From Streptococcus sp. D7B5 (GTDB lineage: Bacteria > Bacillota > Bacilli > Lactobacillales > Streptococcaceae): DNA of 64,000 bases. Below are positions 56,278 through 64,000 of the stretch, one piece after another. The notes under the pieces are model-generated. The model had not been told where the DNA came from and ran no database searches. It saw only the letters and a program-made list of their open reading frames with translations. Within the stretch, counting starts at the first letter, position 1. Every line of letters begins with the position of its first letter. Both the position numbers and the translations under genes were made by a program. The DNA is taken from the NCBI RefSeq assembly GCF_029691405.1, contig NZ_CP121467.1, positions 62,001 through 126,000 of the forward strand, written 5' to 3'.

Positions 56278-56868
56278 ATGATTCCTGTAGTTATTGAACA
56301 AACAAGCCGTGGAGAACGTTCCTATGATATTTACTCTCGTCTTTTGAAAGACCGCATCATCATGCTAACAGGTCCCGTTGAAGACAACATGGCCAACTCC
56401 GTTATTGCTCAGTTGCTCTTCTTGGATGCCCAAGACAGCACAAAAGATATTTACCTTTATGTCAATACACCTGGGGGCTCTGTTTCAGCTGGTTTGGCAA
56501 TCGTTGATACCATGAACTTTATCAAAGCGGATGTCCAAACAATCGTTATGGGGATGGCTGCATCCATGGGGACTGTCATTGCATCAAGTGGCGCAAAAGG
56601 CAAACGTTTCATGCTTCCAAATGCAGAGTACATGATTCACCAACCAATGGGTGGTACAGGTGGTGGTACCCAACAAACCGATATGGCAATCGCTGCAGAG
56701 CACTTGCTTAAAACTCGTAAGACTTTGGAGCAAATCCTTGCAGATAACTCTGGTAAATCAGTCGAGCAAATTCATGCAGATGCAGAACGTGATTACTGGA
56801 TGAGTGCCCAAGAAACACTTGAATATGGCTTTATTGATGAAATCATGGCCAATAATTCTTTAAGCTAA
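56278..56868 (+). CDS. clpP: ATP-dependent Clp protease proteolytic subunit
   Basis: 196-aa serine protease that forms the 14-mer chamber used by ClpC, ClpE, ClpX or ClpL-type ATPases. Catalytic triad Ser96 (MAASMG), His121 (MIHQPMGG) and Asp172. GGAG lies before the ATG. It degrades misfolded proteins and regulators such as competence factors. Single gene with terminator. Confidence 0.98.
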   Translation: MIPVVIEQTSRGERSYDIYSRLLKDRIIMLTGPVEDNMANSVIAQLLFLDAQDSTKDIYLYVNTPGGSVSAGLAIVDTMNFIKADVQTIVMGMAASMGTVIASSGAKGKRFMLPNAEYMIHQPMGGTGGGTQQTDMAIAAEHLLKTRKTLEQILADNSGKSVEQIHADAERDYWMSAQETLEYGFIDEIMANNSLS

Positions 56869-56879
56869 GCAACCTAGAA

Positions 56880-56907
56880 AGCAAACTCGACGGAGTTTGC
56901 TTTTTTT
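56880..56907 (+). terminator. clpP terminator
   Basis: AGCAAACTC / GACG / GAGTTTGCT then six more T. Confidence 0.92.
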
Positions 56908-56946
56908 GGTATAATAGGGGAAGATTTCTTAGAAAGAGGATTCCTC

Positions 56947-57216
56947 ATGTTTGAAAAAACAAATCGATCAGGATTAATCATCTATCTCTACTATAATCGA
57001 GATGCAAAAAAACTTCAGGAATACGGTGATATCTGTTACCATTCCAAAAAACATCGTTACTTGCAGCTCTATGTTCCAACTGAGGAGCTAGATGACTTAG
57101 TTGAGAGATTAAGTAAGGAAAGATATATCAAGAAAATTAGACGTTGCCATATTCAAGAGCTAGAAACTCCCTTCGTTGGGAATCTCTATCGGACTGAAGA
57201 AAACGTTATCATTTAA
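56947..57216 (+). CDS. ylbG: YlbG family protein (DUF2129)
   Basis: 89-aa cytoplasmic protein with the DUF2129 pattern: [28 protein letters not shown] centre ([15 protein letters not shown]) and VEELDD... [12 protein letters not shown]. Function is unknown; a small ferredoxin-like fold is expected. GAAAGAGGA precedes the ATG. It sits between clpP and livJ and has a weak TATAAT (56911-56916) of its own. Confidence 0.86.
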   Translation: MFEKTNRSGLIIYLYYNRDAKKLQEYGDICYHSKKHRYLQLYVPTEELDDLVERLSKERYIKKIRRCHIQELETPFVGNLYRTEENVII

Positions 57217-57234
57217 AAAAGTTAAACAAATACA

Positions 57235-57263
57235 TTGACAATTTTCTGATAATTCGGTATATT
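57235..57263 (+). promoter_or_regulatory. livJ promoter with CodY box
   Basis: TTGACA (57235-57240), 17 bp, TATATT (57258-57263). AATTTTCTGATAATT (57240-57254) matches the CodY consensus AATTTTCWGAAAATT with one difference and lies between the two boxes. CodY bound to branched-chain amino acids would repress the transporter. Confidence 0.88.
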
Positions 57264-57304
57264 CTTAACATACAATTTTTGAAACAACTATAAGGAGATT
57301 AAAA

Positions 57305-58465
57305 ATGAAGAAAAAATTTGCCCTATCTTTTGTGGCTCTTGCTAGTGTGGCTCTTCTTGCTGCCTGTGGAGAGGTCAAGTCAGGAGCGTCAAACACAACT
57401 GGAAATCCAGTAGACGAAAAAACAATTAAAATCGGTTTTAACTTTGAAGAGACAGGTGCTGTGGCAGCTTACGGTACAGCTGAACAAAAAGGTGCCCAAC
57501 TTGCCGTAGACGAAATCAATGCTGCAGGTGGAATTGATGGGAAACAAATCGAAGTTGTAGACAAAGACAACAAGTCAGAAACTGCTGAAGCAGCTTCTGT
57601 TACAACAAACCTTGTTACCCAATCAAAAGTGGCAGCTATTGTAGGACCTGCGACATCTGGTGCAACTGCTGCAGCTGTAGCTAACGCTACTAAAGCTGGA
57701 GTGCCATTGATTTCACCAAGTGCTACTCAAGACGGTTTGACTAAAGGTCAAGATTACCTATTTATCGGAACATTCCAGGATAGCTTCCAAGGGAAGATTA
57801 TCTCTAACTATGTAACAAACAAATTGAATGCTAAGAAGGTTGTTCTTTATACTGACAATGCTAGTGACTATGCTAAAGGTATTGCTAAATCTTTCCGCGA
57901 AGCCTACAAGGGTGAGATTGTAGCAGATGAAACATTTGTAGCAGGTGATACTGACTTCCAAGCAGCCCTTACTAAAATGAAAGACAAAGAGTTTGACGCT
58001 ATCGTAGTTCCAGGTTACTACACAGAAGCTGGTAAAATTGTAAACCAAGCTCGTGGTATGGGAATTGATAAACCAATCATTGGTGGTGATGGATTTAACG
58101 GTGAAGAATTTGTTCAACAAGCAACTGCTGAAAGAGCATCAAACATTTACTTCATCTCTGGATTCTCAACCACTGTTGATGTTTCTGCAAAAGCTAAATC
58201 TTTCCTTGAAGCATACCGTGCTAAATACAACGAAGAGCCTTCAACATTCTCAGCTTTAGCCTATGACTCAGTTTACCTAGTAGCAAATGCTGCAAAAGGT
58301 GCTAAAAACTCAAGTGAGATCAAGGACAACCTTGCTAAAACCAAAGATTTTGATGGTGTAACTGGTCAAACAAGCTTTGATGCTGACCACAATACAGTGA
58401 AAACTGCTTACATGATGACCATGAACAATGGTAAAGTTGAAGAAGCAGAAGTTGTAAAACCATAA
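57305..58465 (+). CDS. livJ: Branched-chain amino acid ABC transporter, substrate-binding lipoprotein
   Basis: 386-aa lipoprotein with the lipobox LLAAC at Cys21 and a type 1 periplasmic-binding (Leu/Ile/Val) fold, e.g. IKIGFNFEETG and ATSGATAAAVANATKAGVP. It captures leucine, isoleucine or valine at the cell surface for LivHMGF. AAGGAG precedes the ATG. A weak hairpin follows it before livH and may lower expression of the downstream genes. Confidence 0.96.
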   Translation: MKKKFALSFVALASVALLAACGEVKSGASNTTGNPVDEKTIKIGFNFEETGAVAAYGTAEQKGAQLAVDEINAAGGIDGKQIEVVDKDNKSETAEAASVTTNLVTQSKVAAIVGPATSGATAAAVANATKAGVPLISPSATQDGLTKGQDYLFIGTFQDSFQGKIISNYVTNKLNAKKVVLYTDNASDYAKGIAKSFREAYKGEIVADETFVAGDTDFQAALTKMKDKEFDAIVVPGYYTEAGKIVNQARGMGIDKPIIGGDGFNGEEFVQQATAERASNIYFISGFSTTVDVSAKAKSFLEAYRAKYNEEPSTFSALAYDSVYLVANAAKGAKNSSEIKDNLAKTKDFDGVTGQTSFDADHNTVKTAYMMTMNNGKVEEAEVVKP

Positions 58466-58487
58466 CATTAGAATAGTAATTGAAATG

Positions 58488-58518
58488 GGGAATGAGCCTT
58501 TGACTCACTCCCTGTTTC
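58488..58518 (+). terminator. Weak hairpin between livJ and livH
   Basis: GGGAATGAG (58488-58496) pairs with CTCACTCCC (58504-58512), one mismatch, and only a short T stretch; partial termination or mRNA protection is likely. Confidence 0.55.
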
Positions 58519-58584
58519 GGTGTTTATGAACTTGTGAAAATAATGAAATTTTCTAAAAAATAACGATAGAAAAGAGTGAATGCT

Positions 58585-59454
58585 ATGCTCCAACAACTTG
58601 TGAATGGTCTAATTCTGGGTAGTGTTTATGCACTTTTGGCTCTGGGTTATACCATGGTTTATGGAATTATCAAACTCATCAACTTCGCCCATGGCGATAT
58701 TTACATGATGGGTGCCTTTATTGGTTACTTTTTGATTAATTCTTTCCAAATGGATTTCTTTTTAGCTTTAATTATTTCAATGGCAGGAACCGCACTACTT
58801 GGTGTTGTGATTGAGTTTCTTGCATACCGTCCTTTACGACACTCTACACGTATTGCTGTATTGATTACTGCCATCGGAGTGTCTTTCCTACTGGAATACG
58901 GAATGGTTTATCTAGTAGGTGCCAATACTCGTGCCTTCCCTCAAGCAATTGAAACAGTCCGCTTTGACTTGGGACCAATTAGCTTGACAAATGTTCAATT
59001 GATGATTTTAGCAGTTTCTGTGCTGTTGATGGTTTTATTGCAATTGATCGTCCAAAAAACAAAAATGGGGAAAGCCATGCGTGCAGTATCAGTTGATAGT
59101 GACGCAGCTCAATTGATGGGAATTAATGTAAATCGTACAATCAGCTTTACCTTTGCTTTGGGTTCAGCCCTTGCTGGTGCAGCAGGTGTCCTCATTGCCC
59201 TTTACTACAACTCTCTTGAACCTTTGATGGGTGTGACTCCAGGTCTAAAATCATTCGTTGCGGCCGTACTCGGTGGTATCGGGATTATTCCTGGTGCAGC
59301 TCTAGGGGGATTTGTGATTGGCTTGTTGGAAACATTTGCTACTGCCTTCGGTATGTCTGATTTCCGTGATGCTATCGTATATGGAATCTTGCTTTTGATT
59401 CTGATTGTTCGACCTGCAGGTATCCTTGGTAAGAATGTGAAAGAGAAGGTGTAA
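58585..59454 (+). CDS. livH: Branched-chain amino acid ABC transporter permease LivH
   Basis: 289-aa membrane permease with about eight TM segments: the LivH start LVNGLILGSVYALLALGYTMVYG and the FAHGDIYMMGAF motif. ATG 58585 has AAAGAG at good spacing; a GTG at 58576 overlaps it. The GTG/LivM gap is 3 bp. Confidence 0.95.
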   Translation: MLQQLVNGLILGSVYALLALGYTMVYGIIKLINFAHGDIYMMGAFIGYFLINSFQMDFFLALIISMAGTALLGVVIEFLAYRPLRHSTRIAVLITAIGVSFLLEYGMVYLVGANTRAFPQAIETVRFDLGPISLTNVQLMILAVSVLLMVLLQLIVQKTKMGKAMRAVSVDSDAAQLMGINVNRTISFTFALGSALAGAAGVLIALYYNSLEPLMGVTPGLKSFVAAVLGGIGIIPGAALGGFVIGLLETFATAFGMSDFRDAIVYGILLLILIVRPAGILGKNVKEKV

Positions 59455-59457
59455 ACA

Positions 59458-60414
59458 ATGAAGACAAATCTTAAAGTAAATATTCTCTGGTTATTCCTTC
59501 TATTAGCGGGTTATGGGTTGATTAGTGTACTGGTTTCTGCTGGTGTTCTCAATCTATTCCATGTCCAAATTTTAGAACAAATTGGGATTAATATCATCCT
59601 TGCAGTAGGCTTGAACTTAATCGTTGGTTTTTCAGGACAATTCTCACTTGGTCATGCAGGTTTTATGGCGATTGGGGCTTATGCAGCAGCGATTATTGGT
59701 TCAAAATCACCAACCTATGGTGCTTTCTTTGGAGCGATGGTCTTGGGCGCTTTGATTTCTGGTGCAGTCGCTTTGCTCGTTGGAATTCCAACTCTACGCT
59801 TGAAGGGGGACTATTTGGCCGTCGCGACACTAGGTGTTTCAGAAATCATTCGTATCTTTATCATTAATGGTGGAAGTTTGACCAACGGTGCTGCTGGTAT
59901 CTTGGGTATCCCTAACTTCACAACTTGGCAAATGGTTTACCTTTTTGTGATTATCACAACTATTGCAACCCTTAACTTCTTACGTAGTCCGATTGGACGC
60001 TCTACTCTATCTGTTCGTGAGGATGAGATTGCTGCGGAGTCCGTTGGGGTAAATACTACAAAGATCAAGATTATCGCTTTTGTCTTTGGTGCCATTACAG
60101 CAAGTATTGCTGGTTCTCTTCAGGCAGGATTTATCGGTTCAGTTGTACCAAAAGATTATACTTTCATCAACTCAATCAACGTTTTGATCATTGTTGTATT
60201 TGGAGGACTTGGTTCTATTACAGGTACGATTGTTTCTGCGATTGTTTTGGGAATTTTAAATATGCTCCTTCAAGATGTGGCTAGCGTACGTATGATCATT
60301 TACGCTTTGGCTCTTGTATTGGTTATGATTTTCAGACCAGGTGGACTTCTTGGAACATGGGAATTGAGTCTATCACGTTTCTTTAAAAAATCGAAGAAGG
60401 AGGGACAAAACTAA
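59458..60414 (+). CDS. livM: Branched-chain amino acid ABC transporter permease LivM
   Basis: 318-aa membrane permease, partner of LivH, with about eight to ten TM segments and the LivM motifs LNLIVGFSGQFSLGHAGFM and GRSTLSVREDEIAAESVG. Its stop overlaps the livG start by one base, so translation is coupled. Confidence 0.95.
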   Translation: MKTNLKVNILWLFLLLAGYGLISVLVSAGVLNLFHVQILEQIGINIILAVGLNLIVGFSGQFSLGHAGFMAIGAYAAAIIGSKSPTYGAFFGAMVLGALISGAVALLVGIPTLRLKGDYLAVATLGVSEIIRIFIINGGSLTNGAAGILGIPNFTTWQMVYLFVIITTIATLNFLRSPIGRSTLSVREDEIAAESVGVNTTKIKIIAFVFGAITASIAGSLQAGFIGSVVPKDYTFINSINVLIIVVFGGLGSITGTIVSAIVLGILNMLLQDVASVRMIIYALALVLVMIFRPGGLLGTWELSLSRFFKKSKKEGQN

Positions 60415-61178
60415 TGGCATTACTTGAAGTTAAACAGTTAACCAAACATTTTGGCGGTCTAACAGCTGTTGGAGATGTCACTCTTGAATTGAACGAGGGA
60501 GAATTGGTTGGTTTGATTGGACCAAACGGAGCTGGAAAAACAACCCTTTTCAATCTCTTGACGGGTGTTTATGAACCAAGCGAAGGTACTGTCACATTAG
60601 ATGGTCACCTCCTAAATGGGAAAACTCCCTATAAGATTGCTTCACTTGGTCTCAGTCGTACTTTCCAAAATATTCGTTTGTTCAAGGACTTGACAGTTTT
60701 GGAAAATGTTTTGATTGCATTTAGCAATCATCATAAACAACATGTCCTTGCGAGCTTCCTACGCCTACCAGCTTTTTATAAGAATGAGGAAGAATTAAAA
60801 AGCAAAGCTTTGGACTTGCTGAAGATTTTTGATTTGGATGGTGACGCAGATACTCTTGCCAAGAATCTGGCCTATGGTCAACAACGTCGATTAGAAATTG
60901 TTCGTGCTCTGGCAACTGAACCTAAGATCCTCTTTTTGGACGAACCTGCAGCTGGTATGAATCCACAAGAAACAGCTGAATTGACAGAATTGATCCGTCG
61001 TATCAAAGATGAATTTAAAATTACCATCATGCTCATCGAACATGACATGAATTTGGTTATGGAAGTCACTGAGCGTATCTATGTTCTTGAATATGGTCGG
61101 TTGATTGCTCATGGGACTCCGGATGAGATCAAGAACAACAAACGCGTTATCGAAGCTTATCTAGGAGGTGAAGCCTGA
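60414..61178 (+). CDS. livG: Branched-chain amino acid ABC transporter ATPase LivG
   Basis: 254 aa. Walker A GPNGAGKTT, LivG-type LSRTFQNIRLF segment, signature LAYGQQRRLE, Walker B ILFLDEPAAGMN, H-loop LIEHDM. The longer insert between Walker A and the signature separates LivG from LivF. One-base overlap with livM and livF. Confidence 0.96.
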   Translation: MALLEVKQLTKHFGGLTAVGDVTLELNEGELVGLIGPNGAGKTTLFNLLTGVYEPSEGTVTLDGHLLNGKTPYKIASLGLSRTFQNIRLFKDLTVLENVLIAFSNHHKQHVLASFLRLPAFYKNEEELKSKALDLLKIFDLDGDADTLAKNLAYGQQRRLEIVRALATEPKILFLDEPAAGMNPQETAELTELIRRIKDEFKITIMLIEHDMNLVMEVTERIYVLEYGRLIAHGTPDEIKNNKRVIEAYLGGEA

Positions 61179-61888
61179 TGTCTATGTTAAAAGTTGAAAA
61201 CCTCTCTGTGCATTACGGTATGATCCAAGCAGTTCGTGATGTAAGTTTCGAGGTTAATGAAGGTGAAGTTGTTTCTCTTATCGGTGCCAATGGTGCTGGT
61301 AAAACAACCATTCTTCGTACCCTTTCAGGTTTGGTTCGCCCAAGTGCTGGTAAAATTCAGTTTTTGGGAAAAGAAATTCAAAAGTTGCCTGCGCAAAAAA
61401 TCGTGGCAGGTGGTCTTTCACAAGTTCCTGAGGGACGCCATGTTTTTCCAGGCTTGACTGTTATGGAAAACTTGGAAATGGGAGCTTTCTTGAAGAAAAA
61501 TCGTGAAGAAAATCAAGCCAACTTGAAAAAAGTCTTTTCACGTTTCCCTCGTTTGGAAGAACGTAAAAACCAAGATGCGGCAACTCTTTCAGGTGGTGAA
61601 CAGCAGATGCTGGCTATGGGACGCGCTCTCATGTCTACACCTAAGCTCCTTCTCTTGGATGAGCCGTCAATGGGACTTGCCCCAATCTTTATCCAAGAAA
61701 TTTTTGATATCATTCAAGATATTCAGAAGCAAGGAACAACGGTTCTCCTAATTGAACAGAACGCTAACAAGGCCCTTGCTATCTCTGACCGTGGTTATGT
61801 ACTTGAAACAGGAAAGATTGTCCTATCAGGAACAGGAAAAGAACTCGCAGCATCTGATGAAGTCAGAAAAGCATATCTAGGTGGCTAA
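61178..61888 (+). CDS. livF: Branched-chain amino acid ABC transporter ATPase LivF
   Basis: 236 aa. Walker A GANGAGKTT, signature LSGGEQQML, Walker B LLLLDEPSMGL, LLIEQNAN in the H-loop region (Gln-Asn in place of His-Asp, usual for LivF). Last gene of the liv operon; a terminator overlaps its stop. Confidence 0.96.
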   Translation: MSMLKVENLSVHYGMIQAVRDVSFEVNEGEVVSLIGANGAGKTTILRTLSGLVRPSAGKIQFLGKEIQKLPAQKIVAGGLSQVPEGRHVFPGLTVMENLEMGAFLKKNREENQANLKKVFSRFPRLEERKNQDAATLSGGEQQMLAMGRALMSTPKLLLLDEPSMGLAPIFIQEIFDIIQDIQKQGTTVLLIEQNANKALAISDRGYVLETGKIVLSGTGKELAASDEVRKAYLGG

Positions 61889-61909
61889 AAAGGTCCGGGG
61901 GACCTTTTT
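61887..61909 (+). terminator. liv operon terminator
   Basis: AAAAAGGTCC / GGG / GGACCTTTTT, a perfect 10-bp stem starting inside the livF stop codon. It is also the first hairpin of the array that follows. Confidence 0.9.
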
Positions 61910-62090
61910 AGTCGGCGGATAAGAATTGTGCAGCAATTCTCCTTTAGTCTGGGAGACTAGTTTAGGTTGTGGATGGAGATTGCGCACGCAATCCCTCTAT
62001 AGTCCGGGGGACCTTTTTAGTCGGCAGATAGAGATTGCGTAAGCAATCATCCAATCCAGTGGATTGTTTTAGTCGGCGGATAAGAATTGC
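61891..62090 (+). repeat. Tandem array of about 55-bp double-hairpin units
   Basis: Four diverged units: 61891-61945, 61946-62000, 62001-62052 and a truncated 62053-62090. Each opens with a GTCC-GGG-GGAC-like hairpin and a T run, then TAGTCGGCGGAT-like sequence, then a second hairpin of the type GATTGCG-AAGCAATC. The stems vary with compensating changes. No coding frame fits. The rest of 61889-62293 holds a short AT-rich stretch and the next promoter. Confidence 0.8.
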
Positions 62091-62230
62091 AACCAAGCGA
62101 AACCTAATACGGCTACTTATCAAAAATATAAAATATTTCAGGGCTCCAGAATAAGGAGCTCTTTTATTTATATGTTTTTTGAGGAAAGGGAAGAAGGTCT
62201 TAATTTTTACTCATTGTTTCCTTATTTGAA

Positions 62231-62259
62231 TTGACAGTCCTTTTTGTTCATATTATAAT
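62231..62259 (+). promoter_or_regulatory. Promoter of the LicC/LicA-like fusion gene
   Basis: TTGACA (62231-62236), 17 bp, TATAAT (62254-62259). Confidence 0.85.
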
Positions 62260-62293
62260 ATGAGTAAGAAAAAATTGAACAAGAGGACTGAGA

Positions 62294-64000
62294 ATGGTAA
62301 CAGAAAAACAATTTAAACTTTTGAGTTTTATGTTGACACATAAAGAAAAGACCTTTACTCAGAGACAGTTAGCTGAAGAGTTAGACCTATCTTTAGGGAC
62401 AGTTAACATATTATTGAAAAAGCTGAAAGAAGAGAAGTGGGTTGATGAGGAGCTTCACTTAACAGAGCTAGGTCAGAAAATTTTAGAACCCTATCGAGTA
62501 AAAAATGCCATTATAATGGCTGCTGGCATGAGTAGTCGTTTTGCTCCTTTGTCTTATGAAATTCCTAAAGGATTGCTTCAAGTCAAGGGGGAACGCTTGA
62601 TTGAGAGGGAAATCAGACAACTGCAAGAAGCAGGAATAGAAGATATAACCGTTATTGTAGGCTACCTACAAGAAAAAATGTTCTATCTTGCAGAGAAGTT
62701 TGGTGTAAAAATTGTAGTGAATAATGATTACTACAAATACAATAACTGCTCGTCTCTTATGTTGGTTAAAAATCAACTTTCCAACACTTATATTTGTTCA
62801 TCAGATAATTATTTTGTGGAAAATCCTTTTGAGCAATATATTTATAGAGGTTACTACTCGACGATATATGCAGAAGGTCAAACGGACGAATATTGTGCTA
62901 TAGAGGATTCGAATCACACCATCATTGATATCCAGATTGGTGGAGAAAATACTTGGGCCATGGTGGGGCACGTTTATTTTGACCGTGCATTTAGCGAGAA
63001 ATTTAAGGAAGTTTTAGAAACCGAGTTTAAGCACGAACCTTATCGTGAACAGCTTTGGGAGGATTACTATAGTCGCTATGTCAAGGAACTCCTTTTAGAA
63101 GCCCGCCACTATTCAGCGGATATTGTTAAAGAATTTGATTCACTAGATGAACTCCGTCAATTTGATGAACGTTATTTGGTAAATGCAGACTCAGCTATTA
63201 TCGATAATATCTGTAAGACATTAAAGTGTGTGGCTTCAGATATTGTCAATATCAAACCTCTAAAAGATGGGTTAACCAACACATCATTTTCATTTGACTG
63301 TCTAGGAAAAAGATATGTTTACCGTCATCCGGGCAGGGGAACGGAAAATTATATCGACCGAGCTAGTGAAGCAGCTTCTATGGAAATTGCTGCAAAATTA
63401 AAGATTGACCGTACCTTCGTAGCTATGAACAAGGATGAGGGCTGGAAAATTTCAGAATTTATTCCCAATGCTAAGCAACTGGATTATGATAATTGGGATG
63501 ATGTGGCACAAGCAATGGATCTCTTGAGACGGTTACACCAATCTGGAGAAAAAACGGAACATTCCTTTGACCAATTTGAGGGAATTGATGATTTTAGAGA
63601 AAAATTGAAGGCTAGAAATCGATTTGAATTTGATGGCCTCGAGGAATTGGATGAAACTGTTTCACTTCTCAAAAATCATTTACAGAATGATCCCAAACAG
63701 GTTGTCCTTTGTCATGGAGATTCCTATAGTCCTAATTTTTTGTTAAATGAAGCAGGCGAAATGAGCTTGATTGATTGGGAATATTCTGGAATGGGAGAGC
63801 CAGCAGGAGATTTGGGGACCTTTATCGCGTGTTCCAACTATACCGTAGAGGATGCTGAAAAAGTACTGGAATTGTATCTACAAGAAGTACCAGATAAGAA
63901 AACCAAACGTCACTACTTGGCTTATGTAGCAGTGACCTCATATTATTGGTTCTTGTGGGCTTTGTTCCAGGAGAGTGTCGGAAAACCAGTCGGTGAGTTT
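62294..64000 (+). CDS. Winged-helix / LicC-like nucleotidyltransferase / LicA-like choline kinase fusion, cut by window end
   Basis: 569 codons are open to the window edge. Residues 1-68 look like a MarR/Lrp-type winged helix (FTQRQLAEELDLSLGTVNILLKKL), 72-300 a sugar/CTP nucleotidyltransferase with the LicC-type start AIIMAAGMSSRFAPL and PKGLLQVKGE (72-100) and SSDNYF metal site. From about 310 comes a choline/ethanolamine kinase fold: NTSFSF and YVYRHPGRGTE nucleotide loops, the Brenner motif HGD at 474-476 (HGDSYSPNFL) and Asp494 (IDWEY). The natural reading is that one protein phosphorylates and activates choline (or a similar amino alcohol) for teichoic acid; the helix may sense or regulate. 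AGAGGA precedes the ATG. Substrates are inferred. Confidence 0.85.
   Translation, partial: MVTEKQFKLLSFMLTHKEKTFTQRQLAEELDLSLGTVNILLKKLKEEKWVDEELHLTELGQKILEPYRVKNAIIMAAGMSSRFAPLSYEIPKGLLQVKGERLIEREIRQLQEAGIEDITVIVGYLQEKMFYLAEKFGVKIVVNNDYYKYNNCSSLMLVKNQLSNTYICSSDNYFVENPFEQYIYRGYYSTIYAEGQTDEYCAIEDSNHTIIDIQIGGENTWAMVGHVYFDRAFSEKFKEVLETEFKHEPYREQLWEDYYSRYVKELLLEARHYSADIVKEFDSLDELRQFDERYLVNADSAIIDNICKTLKCVASDIVNIKPLKDGLTNTSFSFDCLGKRYVYRHPGRGTENYIDRASEAASMEIAAKLKIDRTFVAMNKDEGWKISEFIPNAKQLDYDNWDDVAQAMDLLRRLHQSGEKTEHSFDQFEGIDDFREKLKARNRFEFDGLEELDETVSLLKNHLQNDPKQVVLCHGDSYSPNFLLNEAGEMSLIDWEYSGMGEPAGDLGTFIACSNYTVEDAEKVLELYLQEVPDKKTKRHYLAYVAVTSYYWFLWALFQESVGKPVGEF

Overview
The window is low-GC Firmicute DNA from a Streptococcus of the Mitis group (S. 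mitis / S. pneumoniae / S. pseudopneumoniae / S. oralis cluster). The evidence is the Vex3-VncRS locus, a PrtA-type cell-wall serine protease with an LPKTG anchor, a choline-binding amidase, pyruvate oxidase SpxB, the copY-cupA-copA copper operon, and a BOX element carrying the sequence behind the BOXA1R typing primer. From memory the gene order follows the pneumococcal chromosome, with blocks missing between fba and the ABC exporter and between pyrE and lctO. A commensal mitis-like strain therefore seems more likely than a typical pneumococcus, but I could not run a comparison.

Layout. 1-6.2 kb: end of the vex exporter, vncRS, fructose-bisphosphate aldolase, a membrane-anchored hydrolase and a foreign-looking histidine phosphatase. 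6.3-16.1 kb: an ABC exporter operon, then the 6.4-kb AT-rich prtA gene behind a strong promoter with a palindrome against its -35 box. 16.2-17.5 kb: tRNA-Thr(CGU), whose 3' end plus terminator is repeated 1.2 kb downstream around one gene. 17.6-24.8 kb: small membrane genes, the choline-binding amidase, a CpsY-type LysR regulator, yqgQ-rhodanese, a frameshifted small gene, an rRNA pseudouridine synthase and typA. 24.9-30.2 kb: murD-murG-divIB and a PyrR-attenuated pyrF-pyrE pair. 30.3-31.6 kb: lactate oxidase.

31.6-39.4 kb is a thiamin salvage region. Two near-identical TPP riboswitch leaders precede tenA and ykoEDC-tenA2-thiW-thiM-thiE, and a third TPP riboswitch faces thiD on the minus strand. 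39.4-48.6 kb: copper export operon, spxB, several small genes, a 6-phospho-beta-glucosidase and manA. 48.6-56.9 kb: an NSS-family transporter behind a probable attenuator, a MerR/TipA regulator with a BOX element in its leader, housekeeping genes, upp, and CtsR-controlled clpP. 57.2-61.9 kb: the livJHMGF branched-chain amino acid transporter with a CodY box in its promoter. 61.9-64 kb: an unusual array of paired hairpins, then a gene fusing a winged helix, a LicC-like cytidylyltransferase and a LicA-like choline kinase, cut by the window edge.

Themes. LctO and SpxB both make H2O2 and connect lactate, pyruvate and acetyl phosphate. SpxB needs ThDP, which the adjacent salvage cluster supplies. 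Choline-binding repeats and the LicC/LicA-like fusion both point to choline-decorated teichoic acids. Several genes carry an (extended) -10 box 6-8 nt before the ATG and no usable Shine-Dalgarno sequence, so they are probably leaderless. No prophage, CRISPR array, rRNA operon or intact insertion sequence was seen.
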